Assembly (NCBI GenBank): GCA_014360825.1
Contig: JACIWT010000001.1
Span: 62,001-126,000, forward strand
Length of the DNA stretch: 64,000 bases
Origin: Chloroflexota bacterium
GTDB lineage: Bacteria > Chloroflexota > Anaerolineae > UBA2200 > JACIWT01
Reading direction: 5' to 3'
Position numbers and translations under genes: made by a program. Of the stretch, positions 43,752 to 51,815 are shown one piece after another. The notes beneath the pieces are model-generated. The model had not been told where the DNA came from and did not search any database. It saw nothing but the letters and a program-made list of their open reading frames with translations. Positions within the stretch are counted from its first letter, which is position 1, and each line of letters starts with the position of its first letter.

Positions 43752-44897
43752 TTGGCGGATAAGTGGATACCATTGACCAAACCATATTACGGACCTGAGG
43801 AGGAAGCAGCCGTCCTGGCGGTGCTTCGCACAGGCAACGTGGGCGGTGACGGCGAGCAATGTAAGGCCGCCGAAGCCTATATGCGGGAGCGATTCGGTGT
43901 CAAACACGCCTTGCTGACCACCTCGTGCACCCATGCGATGGAACTAGCGCTGATGGCCTGTGGCATCGGACCAGGAGATGAGGTTATCCTGCCCAGTTTT
44001 ACTTTCACCTCCACTGCCAACGTGATCTTGCGTCAGGGGGCGAGGCCAGTTTTCGCTGAGATTGAGGAGGCAACCTTTAATCTGGACCCGGAGGATATCA
44101 AGCACCGCATCAGCCCCCGCACTCGTGCTATTATGCCTGTGCACTACGCTGGGATCGGTTGCCGGATGGATGAAATCATGGAGATCGCCCAGCGATACGG
44201 CCTCTTGGTCATTGAGGATGCAGCCCAGGGGGTTGGAGCCAAGTACAATGGCCGATGGCTGGGTGCGATTGGAACGGCTGGTTGCTATAGTTTTCATGTT
44301 ACTAAAAATGTCACCTGTGGCGAGGGCGGAGCCCTGTTGACCGATGACGATCAGTTGGCCGAACGGGCAGAGATAATCCGCGAAAAGGGGACCAACCGTT
44401 CCCAATTTCTACGGGGCCAGGTAGACAAGTACACCTGGGTGGATTGGGGTAGCAGTTTCGTTCTCTCCGACCTCTTGGCAGCGGTGCTGGTACAGCAACT
44501 GCGGAAGATGGACGAGATCAATGCCAAACGCCGAGTGATCTGGGAATACTACTATCACCGCCTGGAGGAACTGGCACTTGAAGGGCAAATCATCCTGCCG
44601 GCTCTTGATCCGCTGGCCGAAAGCAACTGGCACATCTTTGCCATCCGCACGGACCTCGCTCGACGTGACAAAGTGTTGGCCGCTCTGCGAGCCCGGGGTA
44701 TTGGGGCCACATTCCACTACATCCCCTTGCACTCTTCGCCGTATGGGCGGAAGATGTGGGGTTACACGGCTGAAGATTTGCCAATTACGGAGAAGGTGAG
44801 CGCTTCACTCATCCGCTTGCCCATTTATCCTGACCTGACACCACAAGAGCAGGAATACATCATTGATTCGCTCTACGAGATCTACGCAGAAATCTGA
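43752..44897 (+). CDS. DegT/DnrJ/EryC1 sugar aminotransferase (WecE/RffA-like)
   Basis: 381 residues, starting TTG 43752 behind GGGAGGTAAG. A PLP fold type I enzyme. TTSCTHAMELALMACGI opens the cofactor domain, PSFTFTSTANVILRQGARPVF is the substrate strand, VIEDAAQGVGA holds the PLP-pyridine Asp, and Lys185 (SFHVTKNVTCGEGG) is the Schiff-base lysine. The wording SFHxTKNxxCGEGG is typical of dTDP-4-keto-6-deoxy-sugar transaminases (WecE/RffA, giving Fuc4N) rather than ArnB, where SFHxxKNxT-x-EGG is also common, so the exact sugar is uncertain. No RmlA/RmlB partner in the window. It feeds an amino-sugar to nearby transferases. Confidence 0.93.
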   Translation: MADKWIPLTKPYYGPEEEAAVLAVLRTGNVGGDGEQCKAAEAYMRERFGVKHALLTTSCTHAMELALMACGIGPGDEVILPSFTFTSTANVILRQGARPVFAEIEEATFNLDPEDIKHRISPRTRAIMPVHYAGIGCRMDEIMEIAQRYGLLVIEDAAQGVGAKYNGRWLGAIGTAGCYSFHVTKNVTCGEGGALLTDDDQLAERAEIIREKGTNRSQFLRGQVDKYTWVDWGSSFVLSDLLAAVLVQQLRKMDEINAKRRVIWEYYYHRLEELALEGQIILPALDPLAESNWHIFAIRTDLARRDKVLAALRARGIGATFHYIPLHSSPYGRKMWGYTAEDLPITEKVSASLIRLPIYPDLTPQEQEYIIDSLYEIYAEI

Positions 44898-44903
44898 AGA
44901 CAA

Positions 44904-45674
44904 ATGACTGAACCTGTTGATCTGACTCTGGTACTTGCCTGTTACAATGAAGAACCTATTATCGAGAGAAGCGTCCGCGAGATCGTAGATATCTTGGACA
45001 TGGCGCGTTTCCGTTATGAGATCATCTTCGTGGATGATTGTAGCCGTGACCGCACGCGAGAGTTGATTGATCACATCATCGCTGCGTATCCAGATCACCG
45101 GATGAGTCGTATCTTCCATGAGCACAATGTCGGGCGTGGTGGGACGGTTGCTGATGGCATTCGTGCCAGCCAGGCGGAATTCGCAGGGTTCATTGACATT
45201 GATCTGGAGGTGCATGCTCGCTACATTCCTTCATGCGTGCTGGCCTTGCAGCAAGGTGCGGACGTAGTGACGGGCTTGCGCAATTACAAATTCAGTCTGC
45301 GGCGCATGGATCGTTATTTCATGAGCCGGGGGTACGCCTGGCTGATGCGGACTCTTTTAGAAGTACCTATTCAAGACTCAGAGACGGGCTACAAATTCTT
45401 CCGCCGGGAGAAGATATTGCCGGTCTTGAACGAGATCGAAGACACCCGTTGGTTTTGGGACACGGAAGTCATGGTGCGCTCTTACTTACGGGGGTACAAA
45501 ATCGCCGAAATTCCTTGCCTATTTCAACGCCGTCCCGACAAGGTTTCCACGGTGAACAGCCTCAGGGACACGTGGGACTATTTCATCAAATTGTGGCGTT
45601 TCCGCCGGGTGGTGCGTGCTCTTCGAGCACACGGAGGCGTGCCTGCGCCAGCGAAGGGGGTAGCAAGTGAGTGA
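44904..45674 (+). CDS. GT2 glycosyltransferase (DPM1/ArnC-like)
   Basis: 256 residues, no membrane helix. LVLACYNEEPIIERSVREI, IIFVDDCSRDRT (nucleotide-binding DD), GFIDIDLEVHARYI (DXD metal site, here DID), VTGLRNYK, and ETGYKFFRREKIL match dolichol/polyprenyl-phosphate sugar synthases. The enzyme likely charges polyprenyl phosphate with a sugar on the inner face, providing donor for GT-C proteins. The extra ~60 residues after the GT-A core include LWRFRRVVRALRAH. ATG 44904, 6 nt after the aminotransferase stop; overlaps the methyltransferase by 8 nt. Confidence 0.92.
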   Translation: MTEPVDLTLVLACYNEEPIIERSVREIVDILDMARFRYEIIFVDDCSRDRTRELIDHIIAAYPDHRMSRIFHEHNVGRGGTVADGIRASQAEFAGFIDIDLEVHARYIPSCVLALQQGADVVTGLRNYKFSLRRMDRYFMSRGYAWLMRTLLEVPIQDSETGYKFFRREKILPVLNEIEDTRWFWDTEVMVRSYLRGYKIAEIPCLFQRRPDKVSTVNSLRDTWDYFIKLWRFRRVVRALRAHGGVPAPAKGVASE

Positions 45675-46359
45675 AACCAAACACGTACAGGAGGACATAC
45701 AGGCTTATTGGCTGAAGCAGCCGGAATTGTTTGCGGGAGCCTATGAGGAGCGAGGGCGTGGGTTTCTCAGCGGGTTCTTGGCTCGCTTCTTGCGTGACAG
45801 GTTGGGCCAAATCATCCCTCTTCTGCAAGTCAGGCCGGGTGAGCGAGTGATTGATGTGGGTTGTGGGTCCGGGCCATATTTGGAAGCGCTGGTGAAGATG
45901 GGGGCGCAGGTTACCGGAGTGGACTATTCGGCGGAGATGCTACGCCTGGCCAAAGAGCGCTTGGCTCGGGCGGGCATCCATGATGTACCATTGATTCAAG
46001 CCGATGCACGAGATCTATCGGCTATTGCCGGCCCGTTCGATTGGGTACTGGCCGTGGGGCTATTGGACTATGTGCCCGATACGTTACAAGTACTGCGCGA
46101 ATTCAACCGGCTGCTACGAGCCGGCGGCCGGTTGTTAGCGACAATTCCCAAAAATCCCAGTCCATTCTTTTTCATCCGCAGTGGCCCGGGTAACTGGCTA
46201 CGGCGGATGGCATTGGATCTGCCACCCATCCTAGTGGCGGTTAATCGCGCCGAGTTGGAGGCGCTATGGACCAGGGCAGGCTTTGCACTGCAACAGGTAG
46301 CCGTGACCCAGGCGACTATGTGGATCACATTAAGCCAAAAGACAACTGCGCAGGAGTGA
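45667..46359 (+). CDS. class I SAM-dependent methyltransferase
   Basis: 230 residues; GTG 45667 overlaps the previous gene by 8 nt. A Methyltransf_11/25-type fold: VIDVGCGSGPYLEAL (motif I, about residue 61), VTGVDYSAEMLRLAKERL (motif II with the ribose-binding Asp), IQADARDLSA, and LRAGGRLLATIPKNPS (motif III). The first ~50 residues, with two aromatic-rich helices, form the substrate lid. No zinc ribbon. It sits between two GT2 genes, so a sugar or glycolipid hydroxyl is the likely target. Confidence 0.92.
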   Translation: MSETKHVQEDIQAYWLKQPELFAGAYEERGRGFLSGFLARFLRDRLGQIIPLLQVRPGERVIDVGCGSGPYLEALVKMGAQVTGVDYSAEMLRLAKERLARAGIHDVPLIQADARDLSAIAGPFDWVLAVGLLDYVPDTLQVLREFNRLLRAGGRLLATIPKNPSPFFFIRSGPGNWLRRMALDLPPILVAVNRAELEALWTRAGFALQQVAVTQATMWITLSQKTTAQE

Positions 46360-46364
46360 ATCTG

Positions 46365-47114
46365 GTGCCAAGGGACACTATCTTGATCATTCCGGCCCAT
46401 AACGAGGAAGCCAATTTGGGCTCTGTGCTGGATGAGGTACGTGCAGTTGGCTACAAAGGGGATGTAGTGGTCATTAACGATTTCTCTACCGACCGCACGG
46501 CTTTGGTGGCCAGACGCAAAGGAGCGGAGGTCGTCAACTTGCCCTGTAACTTGGGATACGGCGGCGCGGTGCAGGCTGGCTTCAAGTACGCCGTAGAACG
46601 CGGGTACCGCTTCGCAGCGGTCATGGATGCCGATGGTCAGCATGCGCCAGAGAGTTTGGCAGCCCTGTTGCAGCCTGTGGTCGAAGGTCGCGCCGATATC
46701 GCAGTGGGGTCGCGCTACCTGGGACGTGCGGAATACCGAGTTGGACTGGCGCGCACTATGGGTATGAGATTTTTCAGCAATCTTGTCTCTTGGATCACTG
46801 GCCAACGCATCACGGACCCCACGTCGGGCTACCAGGCTATGAACGCGGAGGTCATGCGCTTTTTCTCGCAGGACAACTATCCGGCCGATTACCCAGATGC
46901 AGACACGATCATACTGGTGAAACTGGCAGGCTTCCGCCTCATTGAGGTGCCAGTCGTGATGCGTGGCCGGCTGAGCGGCGTCTCCATGCACTCCGGTCTG
47001 AAGCCACTTTACTATGTGGTCAAGATGATGTTGTCTATCATGATAGTGCTTTTGCGCCAGAGGTCACGCATGCGCGCGGTGCGACCAGGCCCCGATATAG
47101 AGGGTGGCTTTTAA
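46365..47114 (+). CDS. GT2 glycosyltransferase (DPM1/UppP-sugar synthase-like)
   Basis: 249 residues. GTG 46365 is chosen because AGGAGTG lies 8 nt before it; a GTG at 46356 overlaps the previous stop and is the alternative. IIPAHNEEANLGSVLDEV, VVVINDFSTDRT, AAVMDADGQHAPESL (DADGQ metal site) and PTSGYQAMNAEVMRFF are DPM1-type blocks. The C-terminus, MMLSIMIVLLRQRSRMR, is an amphipathic membrane-contact helix. The DADGQ motif with HAPESL fits the family that makes polyprenyl-phosphate hexoses. Precedes the deacetylase. Confidence 0.93.
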   Translation: MPRDTILIIPAHNEEANLGSVLDEVRAVGYKGDVVVINDFSTDRTALVARRKGAEVVNLPCNLGYGGAVQAGFKYAVERGYRFAAVMDADGQHAPESLAALLQPVVEGRADIAVGSRYLGRAEYRVGLARTMGMRFFSNLVSWITGQRITDPTSGYQAMNAEVMRFFSQDNYPADYPDADTIILVKLAGFRLIEVPVVMRGRLSGVSMHSGLKPLYYVVKMMLSIMIVLLRQRSRMRAVRPGPDIEGGF

Positions 47115-47115
47115 C

Positions 47116-47985
47116 ATGGTTAAATGTCAACATGCCCTCTCCATCGATGTGGAGGATTGGTATCATCCCGAACTTATTCGTCCACATGCTGTAGAGGAGC
47201 GCGACTCTATCGTTGTTGAGGCGACGCAAATAATATTGAAACTTTTAGAACGGCACGATGTGCGGGCCACATTCTTCGTTGTCGGTGAAGTGGCAGCCAG
47301 GCACCCCGATCTGGTGCGCGAGATTCATACTGCCGGGCATGAAGTCGCGTGCCATGGGATGTCGCATAGACCACTGTGGGATCTAACGCCGGAGGACCTG
47401 CGCGCGGAATTGGAAGCGTTTGCGAGTATAGTGACCCCACTTGTTGGAGAGGGCTCTGTCGTAGGGTTTCGTGCCCCGACCTTCTCGCTGGATAACCGTA
47501 CGGCCTGGGCGATAGATGTGCTGCGAGAGTTCGCCTACCAATATGATTCCAGTGTATTCCCCGTTCGAACTCCATTATATGGGGTGCAAGACTGCCCGTC
47601 AGGGCCCTATTACCCTTCATCGGATGATGTGACGAAAGCAGACCAAGCAGGGGGTTTCGTTGAGTTTCCGTTGCCTGTGTTTCGTTGGGCGTGGCTGAAG
47701 ATACCCGTGGGGGGCGGGTTCTACCTCCGTGCCATGCCCTTCAGGGTGCTGGTGCAACTGTTACGAGCGATAGAAAAGAGGGCACCCTTTGTATTGTATG
47801 TTCACCCATGGGAGATGTATGAAGAGGTACCGCGAGTAACCTTGACACCTCTCTCCCAGTTAGTCTCGTATTACAACATCAGGGGTGCGTTAGCCAAGTT
47901 AGAAGGCCTATTGCGGGTTTTCGCTTTCGCACCAATCAGGGAGGTATTGGCCGGTTATCTACCTCGGCGAGGGATGACCACATGA
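47116..47985 (+). CDS. polysaccharide deacetylase (NodB domain, exosortase/PEP-CTERM-locus type)
   Basis: 289 residues from ATG 47116 (a GTG at 47104 is unlikely). ALSIDVEDWYHPEL has the catalytic Asp11 and the D-V-E-D metal segment. ATFFVVGEVAARHPDLVREI and EVACHGMSHRPL supply the HxxxH metal-binding histidines. FRAPTFSLDNRTAWAIDVL, YQYDSSVFPVRTPLYG, IPVGGGFYLRAMP and YVHPWEMYEEVPR follow the family found beside exosortase loci (DUF3473 tail). It removes acetyl groups from HexNAc in a glycan or lipid-linked sugar. No signal peptide, so it acts in the cytoplasm, as in ArnD- or PuhB-like cases. No exosortase is seen here. Confidence 0.93.
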   Translation: MVKCQHALSIDVEDWYHPELIRPHAVEERDSIVVEATQIILKLLERHDVRATFFVVGEVAARHPDLVREIHTAGHEVACHGMSHRPLWDLTPEDLRAELEAFASIVTPLVGEGSVVGFRAPTFSLDNRTAWAIDVLREFAYQYDSSVFPVRTPLYGVQDCPSGPYYPSSDDVTKADQAGGFVEFPLPVFRWAWLKIPVGGGFYLRAMPFRVLVQLLRAIEKRAPFVLYVHPWEMYEEVPRVTLTPLSQLVSYYNIRGALAKLEGLLRVFAFAPIREVLAGYLPRRGMTT

Positions 47986-49529
47986 GTGAGAACCGGCGTT
48001 TTACCATCCTTGTTTTCGTGATCTACGCGGCATTGGCGCTTTTCTGGTTGTTGTTCGGGCGGGTCAACCAGGATGAGGGCTGGTATTTGTACGCGAGCAA
48101 ACTGGTGTATCGAGGCCAGGTGCCTTATCGCGATTTTTCGTACACCCAGATGCCGCTTCTGCCCTATGTCTATGGCCTGGTTCAGATGCCGTTTGGGGGT
48201 AGCCTGTTGATAGGGCGGCTTACATCTATCGCCTGTGGATTGCTTGCCTTGGGCCTGACGATGGCTGCGGCCCGGCGCTTGAATGGCGACCAGGCAGGGT
48301 GGGCAGCGGGGGCATTGGTCTGTACCAATTCCTTCACCATCTATTACTTCACATTAGTGAAGACCTACGCATTGACAGGCCTGCTTTTGGTGGCGATGGC
48401 CTATGCTCTTGCCCGCTGGCCTCGTTCATGGCAGGGGTACGCCCTGGCATTAGCGGCGACGACAGCAGCGGTGGGGGTGCGTCTCTCGGTGGCCCCAGCG
48501 CTGATCTGTGTGATTGCCTATGTGCTGTGGCAGAATCGCCAGTGCGTTCGCCGCCTGCTGCAGTGGACACTTTTGGCTATAGCCTCTGCAATTCTGCTCG
48601 TTGTGCCCTATCTTCTATATAGCGACGTTTTTATATTCAACGTAATGGGGCATCACTTGGGCAAGTACAATCTGGAAGGGAGCACGCTGGGCGTGGCCCT
48701 GCGTATCTTCGTTGAGAAGGCATATATTCTCTCCGAAGTAGTAAAGCAGTATTTCCTGGTGTACACCCTTATTGTGGCTAGTGTAGCGCTGGGTTGGCAA
48801 CATAGCCTGCGCCAGTGGTGGCAAAGGAACGCTGTGGTGGCCCTTCTGTTGGTCGTGTACACTCTGGTCTTTGTGGCCAACTTTGTCCCCGGAGTGGCCC
48901 AGGATGAGTATCAGACGTCCCTCTTACCCATCGCTGCAATAGTCGCTGGTACAGGCTGGGAGCAATTCGTACGCGAACTTAGCGCACGGAGGCGACGTGA
49001 TGCTTGGGCTTTGCTGTTGGCGGGATGTGCTCTGGCGCCCATCGCCTTTGGGCTGGGCCGAGGGACCTTTTCGCCGTTCACGGTGCAGGGCAAGACATTG
49101 CCATTGGCGCAGGTGGCGGCGGCAGGCCGGTTTGTAAACGAGCATACTGCACCTGACAGTAGGGTCTTAACGCTGGACACGTATGTGGCCATCGAGGCAA
49201 AGCGCGATGTGATACCGGGTCTGGAGATGTCCATTTTCTCCTTGTATCCCCAGATCTCGACGGATCAGGCTCGCCGATTGCGAGTGATGAATGCGGAGAT
49301 ACTATTGGCTGCGTTGGAGAGCGGACAGGCAAAAGCAGTGGTCGCCTCTGAAACGGCGTTGGGCATAATTGCTGGTGCAGAGCATCAGGATATACAAGGC
49401 TTTTCCAGCTATTCGATAGAGGGGAGTCGTTTCTACGCGGCACTGAAGGAGCGTTACACGTTGGCCCGTGAGATACCATATTTCGGCCAGTTTGGAGACA
49501 CCCTTTGCATCTACCTCCCTCGAGAATGA
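47982..49529 (+). CDS. GT39-like polytopic glycosyltransferase
   Basis: 515 residues; ATG overlaps the previous stop (ATGA). First-loop acidic motif RVNQDEGWYLYASKLVYRGQ, with the DFSYTQMPLLPYVYG second block (QMPLL). The KTYALTGLLLVAMAYAL helix and AATTAAVGVRLSVAPALI follow. About 12 helices in two groups, and a short soluble tail (EIPYFGQFGDTLCIY). The YRDFSYTQMP pattern is characteristic of a GT39 branch common in Chloroflexi and cyanobacteria. Donor and acceptor are unknown. Confidence 0.87.
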   Translation: MSENRRFTILVFVIYAALALFWLLFGRVNQDEGWYLYASKLVYRGQVPYRDFSYTQMPLLPYVYGLVQMPFGGSLLIGRLTSIACGLLALGLTMAAARRLNGDQAGWAAGALVCTNSFTIYYFTLVKTYALTGLLLVAMAYALARWPRSWQGYALALAATTAAVGVRLSVAPALICVIAYVLWQNRQCVRRLLQWTLLAIASAILLVVPYLLYSDVFIFNVMGHHLGKYNLEGSTLGVALRIFVEKAYILSEVVKQYFLVYTLIVASVALGWQHSLRQWWQRNAVVALLLVVYTLVFVANFVPGVAQDEYQTSLLPIAAIVAGTGWEQFVRELSARRRRDAWALLLAGCALAPIAFGLGRGTFSPFTVQGKTLPLAQVAAAGRFVNEHTAPDSRVLTLDTYVAIEAKRDVIPGLEMSIFSLYPQISTDQARRLRVMNAEILLAALESGQAKAVVASETALGIIAGAEHQDIQGFSSYSIEGSRFYAALKERYTLAREIPYFGQFGDTLCIYLPRE

Positions 49530-49530
49530 T

Positions 49531-50808
49531 ATGGAACTCAGCATTCTTATCCCGGCATTGAACGAGGAGAAAAACATTGCCCGACTCATCCTGCGAGTGC
49601 GTGAGCAGGTGAGCAGACTTGTGCCAGAACACGAGATCATCGTGGTAGATGGGCACTCACAAGACCATACATGCGAGTTGGCACAGAGAGCAGGAGCGAT
49701 CGTGGTGGAGCAGGATGCGCCTGGCTATGGTGGTGCTCTCAGGGAAGGTTTCGACCTTGCGAGTGGTAATTATATTCTGACCTTGGACGCGGACTTTTCC
49801 CATAGCCCGGATTTCATTGCCACCCTATGGGCGGTCCGCGAACGTGCAGAGGTGGTCATTGCTTCCCGGTATGTAGAAGGGGGAAGCGCTGAGATGCCCT
49901 TCTACCGGCGGGTATTTAGCGTGTTGCTGAACTTCTTCTTCGGGCGAGCACTTGCTCTGCCGGTACGGGATGTATCCAGTGGTTTCCGACTTTATAACGC
50001 CCGGGCAGTGCGCAGTCTAGAATTGAAGAGCGAGGACTTTGATATTCTCGAGGAGATCCTGATAGAGTGTCTCGCGCGTGGGATGACGGTGAAGGAAGTG
50101 CCCTTCCATTTTGTGCCAAGGGGGGAGGGCAGATCCCATGTTAAGTTGCTGAGGCTCGGCCTTGCATGTTGCAAGACGTTCACGCGTATGTGGAAGTTGC
50201 GCAACTCTATCGACAGCGCAGATTACGACGCAAGGGCTTTCGACAGCCTCATTCCACTACAGCGCTACTGGCAACGGAAACGCCACCGTATCATTACCGG
50301 TTGGGCTGAGGGGTACCAACACTGCCTGGACGTGGGATGTGGATCGAGTTGCATTCTGCGGGACCTGGGAGGACTTGCGATAGGTCTGGACATCCAGCAT
50401 AACAAGCTGCGCTATGCGCGCCGTTATGGTCGGCCTCTCATTCATGCCTCTGTCTTCGCGCTGCCATTCGTAGACCAGAGTTTTGACTGCGTGATCTGTT
50501 CAGAGGTAATTGAACATATCCCTCGGGATGAATGCCTCTTTAGCGAATTGGCTAGGGTGCTGAAAGGAAACGGGAGGTTGATTTTGGGCACTCCAGACTA
50601 TGGGCGTTGGCAGTGGCGACTCATTGAGTGGTTTTATGCCCGCCTGGCCCCTGGCGGATACGCTGACGAGCATGTCACTCACTATAGGCGGAACGAATTG
50701 ATTGCTATTCTACGTGGGCTTAGATTTCAACTTGAGCAAACGGCGTACGTGCTCGGCTCAGAGTTGATATTGGCTTTCACAAAGCGCGATCAAGGGAAAG
50801 AGTTGTGA
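49531..50808 (+). CDS. bifunctional GT2 glycosyltransferase - SAM methyltransferase fusion
   Basis: 425 residues from ATG 49531, one base after the preceding stop. Residues ~1-230 are a complete DPM1-like GT2: ILIPALNEEKNIARLIL, IIVVDGHSQDHT, LTLDADFSHSPDFI (DADFS, metal site) and VRDVSSGFRLYNARAV. Residues ~245-425 are a class I methyltransferase: CLDVGCGSSCILRDLGG near residue 265, FDCVICSEVIEHIPRDE and LKGNGRLILGTPDYG. There is no stop or frameshift between them. The pairing suggests a sugar is transferred to and methylated on the same lipid, or that product capping is coupled to transfer. Its stop overlaps the next gene. Confidence 0.92.
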   Translation: MELSILIPALNEEKNIARLILRVREQVSRLVPEHEIIVVDGHSQDHTCELAQRAGAIVVEQDAPGYGGALREGFDLASGNYILTLDADFSHSPDFIATLWAVRERAEVVIASRYVEGGSAEMPFYRRVFSVLLNFFFGRALALPVRDVSSGFRLYNARAVRSLELKSEDFDILEEILIECLARGMTVKEVPFHFVPRGEGRSHVKLLRLGLACCKTFTRMWKLRNSIDSADYDARAFDSLIPLQRYWQRKRHRIITGWAEGYQHCLDVGCGSSCILRDLGGLAIGLDIQHNKLRYARRYGRPLIHASVFALPFVDQSFDCVICSEVIEHIPRDECLFSELARVLKGNGRLILGTPDYGRWQWRLIEWFYARLAPGGYADEHVTHYRRNELIAILRGLRFQLEQTAYVLGSELILAFTKRDQGKEL

Positions 50809-51812
50809 TTTCAGTGGTAATCCCCGTGCATAACGGGGCTGAAACTATAGGCGAGTGCTTGGAAGCCATCGGGCGATCGGATTATCGTGACTATGAAGTC
50901 GTAGTAGTAGATGATGCTTCCACTGACAATACCGCTGAAGTCGCTGCCCGGTACCCTTGTCAGTTGGTGCGGCTCGAACGCAACGTGGGGGCAGCCACTG
51001 CCAAGAATATCGGGGCGCGCAAGGCTCGGGGCGATATCATCCTCTTTACTGACGATGATATCTTGCTCCAACCAGATACTCTACGCCTTGTGGCAGAAGA
51101 TTTCAGCGATCCACGGTGTGATGGGGTAGTGGGCCTATTAAGCAAGGATTTGAGATATCCGGACTTTCCTGCTCAATTCAAGAACCTGTGGATGCACTAT
51201 ACATACATTCGTTTAGCAAACACATCAGAGGCTGGACAAAATGTCGGGGTTTTCTATACTAGTCTGGCAGCCATTCGTCGGGAGGCATTTGAAGCGTTAG
51301 GTGGCTTCGATGAGCATTACTGCGGGGCCAGTGTAACGGAAGACATAGAATTTGGCCAGCGCCTGATGACGGCGGGTTACCGTATTTTCGTGGATCGGCG
51401 GTTAACAGTGGAGCACCTGAAACGCTATACACTGTTGGGCCTCCTTCGTGAAGATCTCCAGCGCGCCAGCGGATTGATGAAGACCTGGTTGCGAAAAAGA
51501 CTAGGCAATACTGGCCAACGGTATTATGCCTCGGTGCCCTGGTTCTTTGCCCTGGCTGTGCCGTTATCCTACGGCATTCTCCTCTTTGCATTTTTTGGCC
51601 TGCTCTCGGCCCACAAGGTGTGGTGGGCGCTGGCCGGGGCCTGCTGGTTAGGCGCGCTGATTTGTAACGCCCCGTTCCTGGGCGCACTCTACCAGGCGCG
51701 TGGGTTACACTTTCTGGTGAAGAGTTGTCTTTTCTTACCACTAGACCTGTTGGTTTCTGGGATGGGAATTGTGCTCGCTATCCTCGATTTCATGCGCGGC
51801 AAACGATACTGA
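50805..51812 (+). CDS. GT2 glycosyltransferase with C-terminal membrane helices
   Basis: 335 residues; GTG 50805 overlaps the previous stop (GTGA). The GT-A core has VVIPVHNGAETIGECLEAI, VVVVDDASTDNTAEV, IILFTDDDILLQPDTL (DDD metal site) and GGFDEHYCGASVTEDIEFG, where TEDIEFG includes the catalytic base. Two or three helices at 240-320 (FFALAVPLSYGILLFAFF and on) would hold it in the membrane. Family members polymerise or extend glycans processively or singly; no QXXRW motif is visible, so processive synthesis is unlikely. Confidence 0.92.
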   Translation: MISVVIPVHNGAETIGECLEAIGRSDYRDYEVVVVDDASTDNTAEVAARYPCQLVRLERNVGAATAKNIGARKARGDIILFTDDDILLQPDTLRLVAEDFSDPRCDGVVGLLSKDLRYPDFPAQFKNLWMHYTYIRLANTSEAGQNVGVFYTSLAAIRREAFEALGGFDEHYCGASVTEDIEFGQRLMTAGYRIFVDRRLTVEHLKRYTLLGLLREDLQRASGLMKTWLRKRLGNTGQRYYASVPWFFALAVPLSYGILLFAFFGLLSAHKVWWALAGACWLGALICNAPFLGALYQARGLHFLVKSCLFLPLDLLVSGMGIVLAILDFMRGKRY

Positions 51813-51815
51813 GAG

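Noticed and set aside
46068-46991. A 307-codon minus-strand open frame opposite the methyltransferase and GT2 genes
   Set aside because: It is antisense to well-supported genes with intact family motifs; the translation is rich in His, Arg and Gln and resembles nothing. It is a shadow of codon bias.
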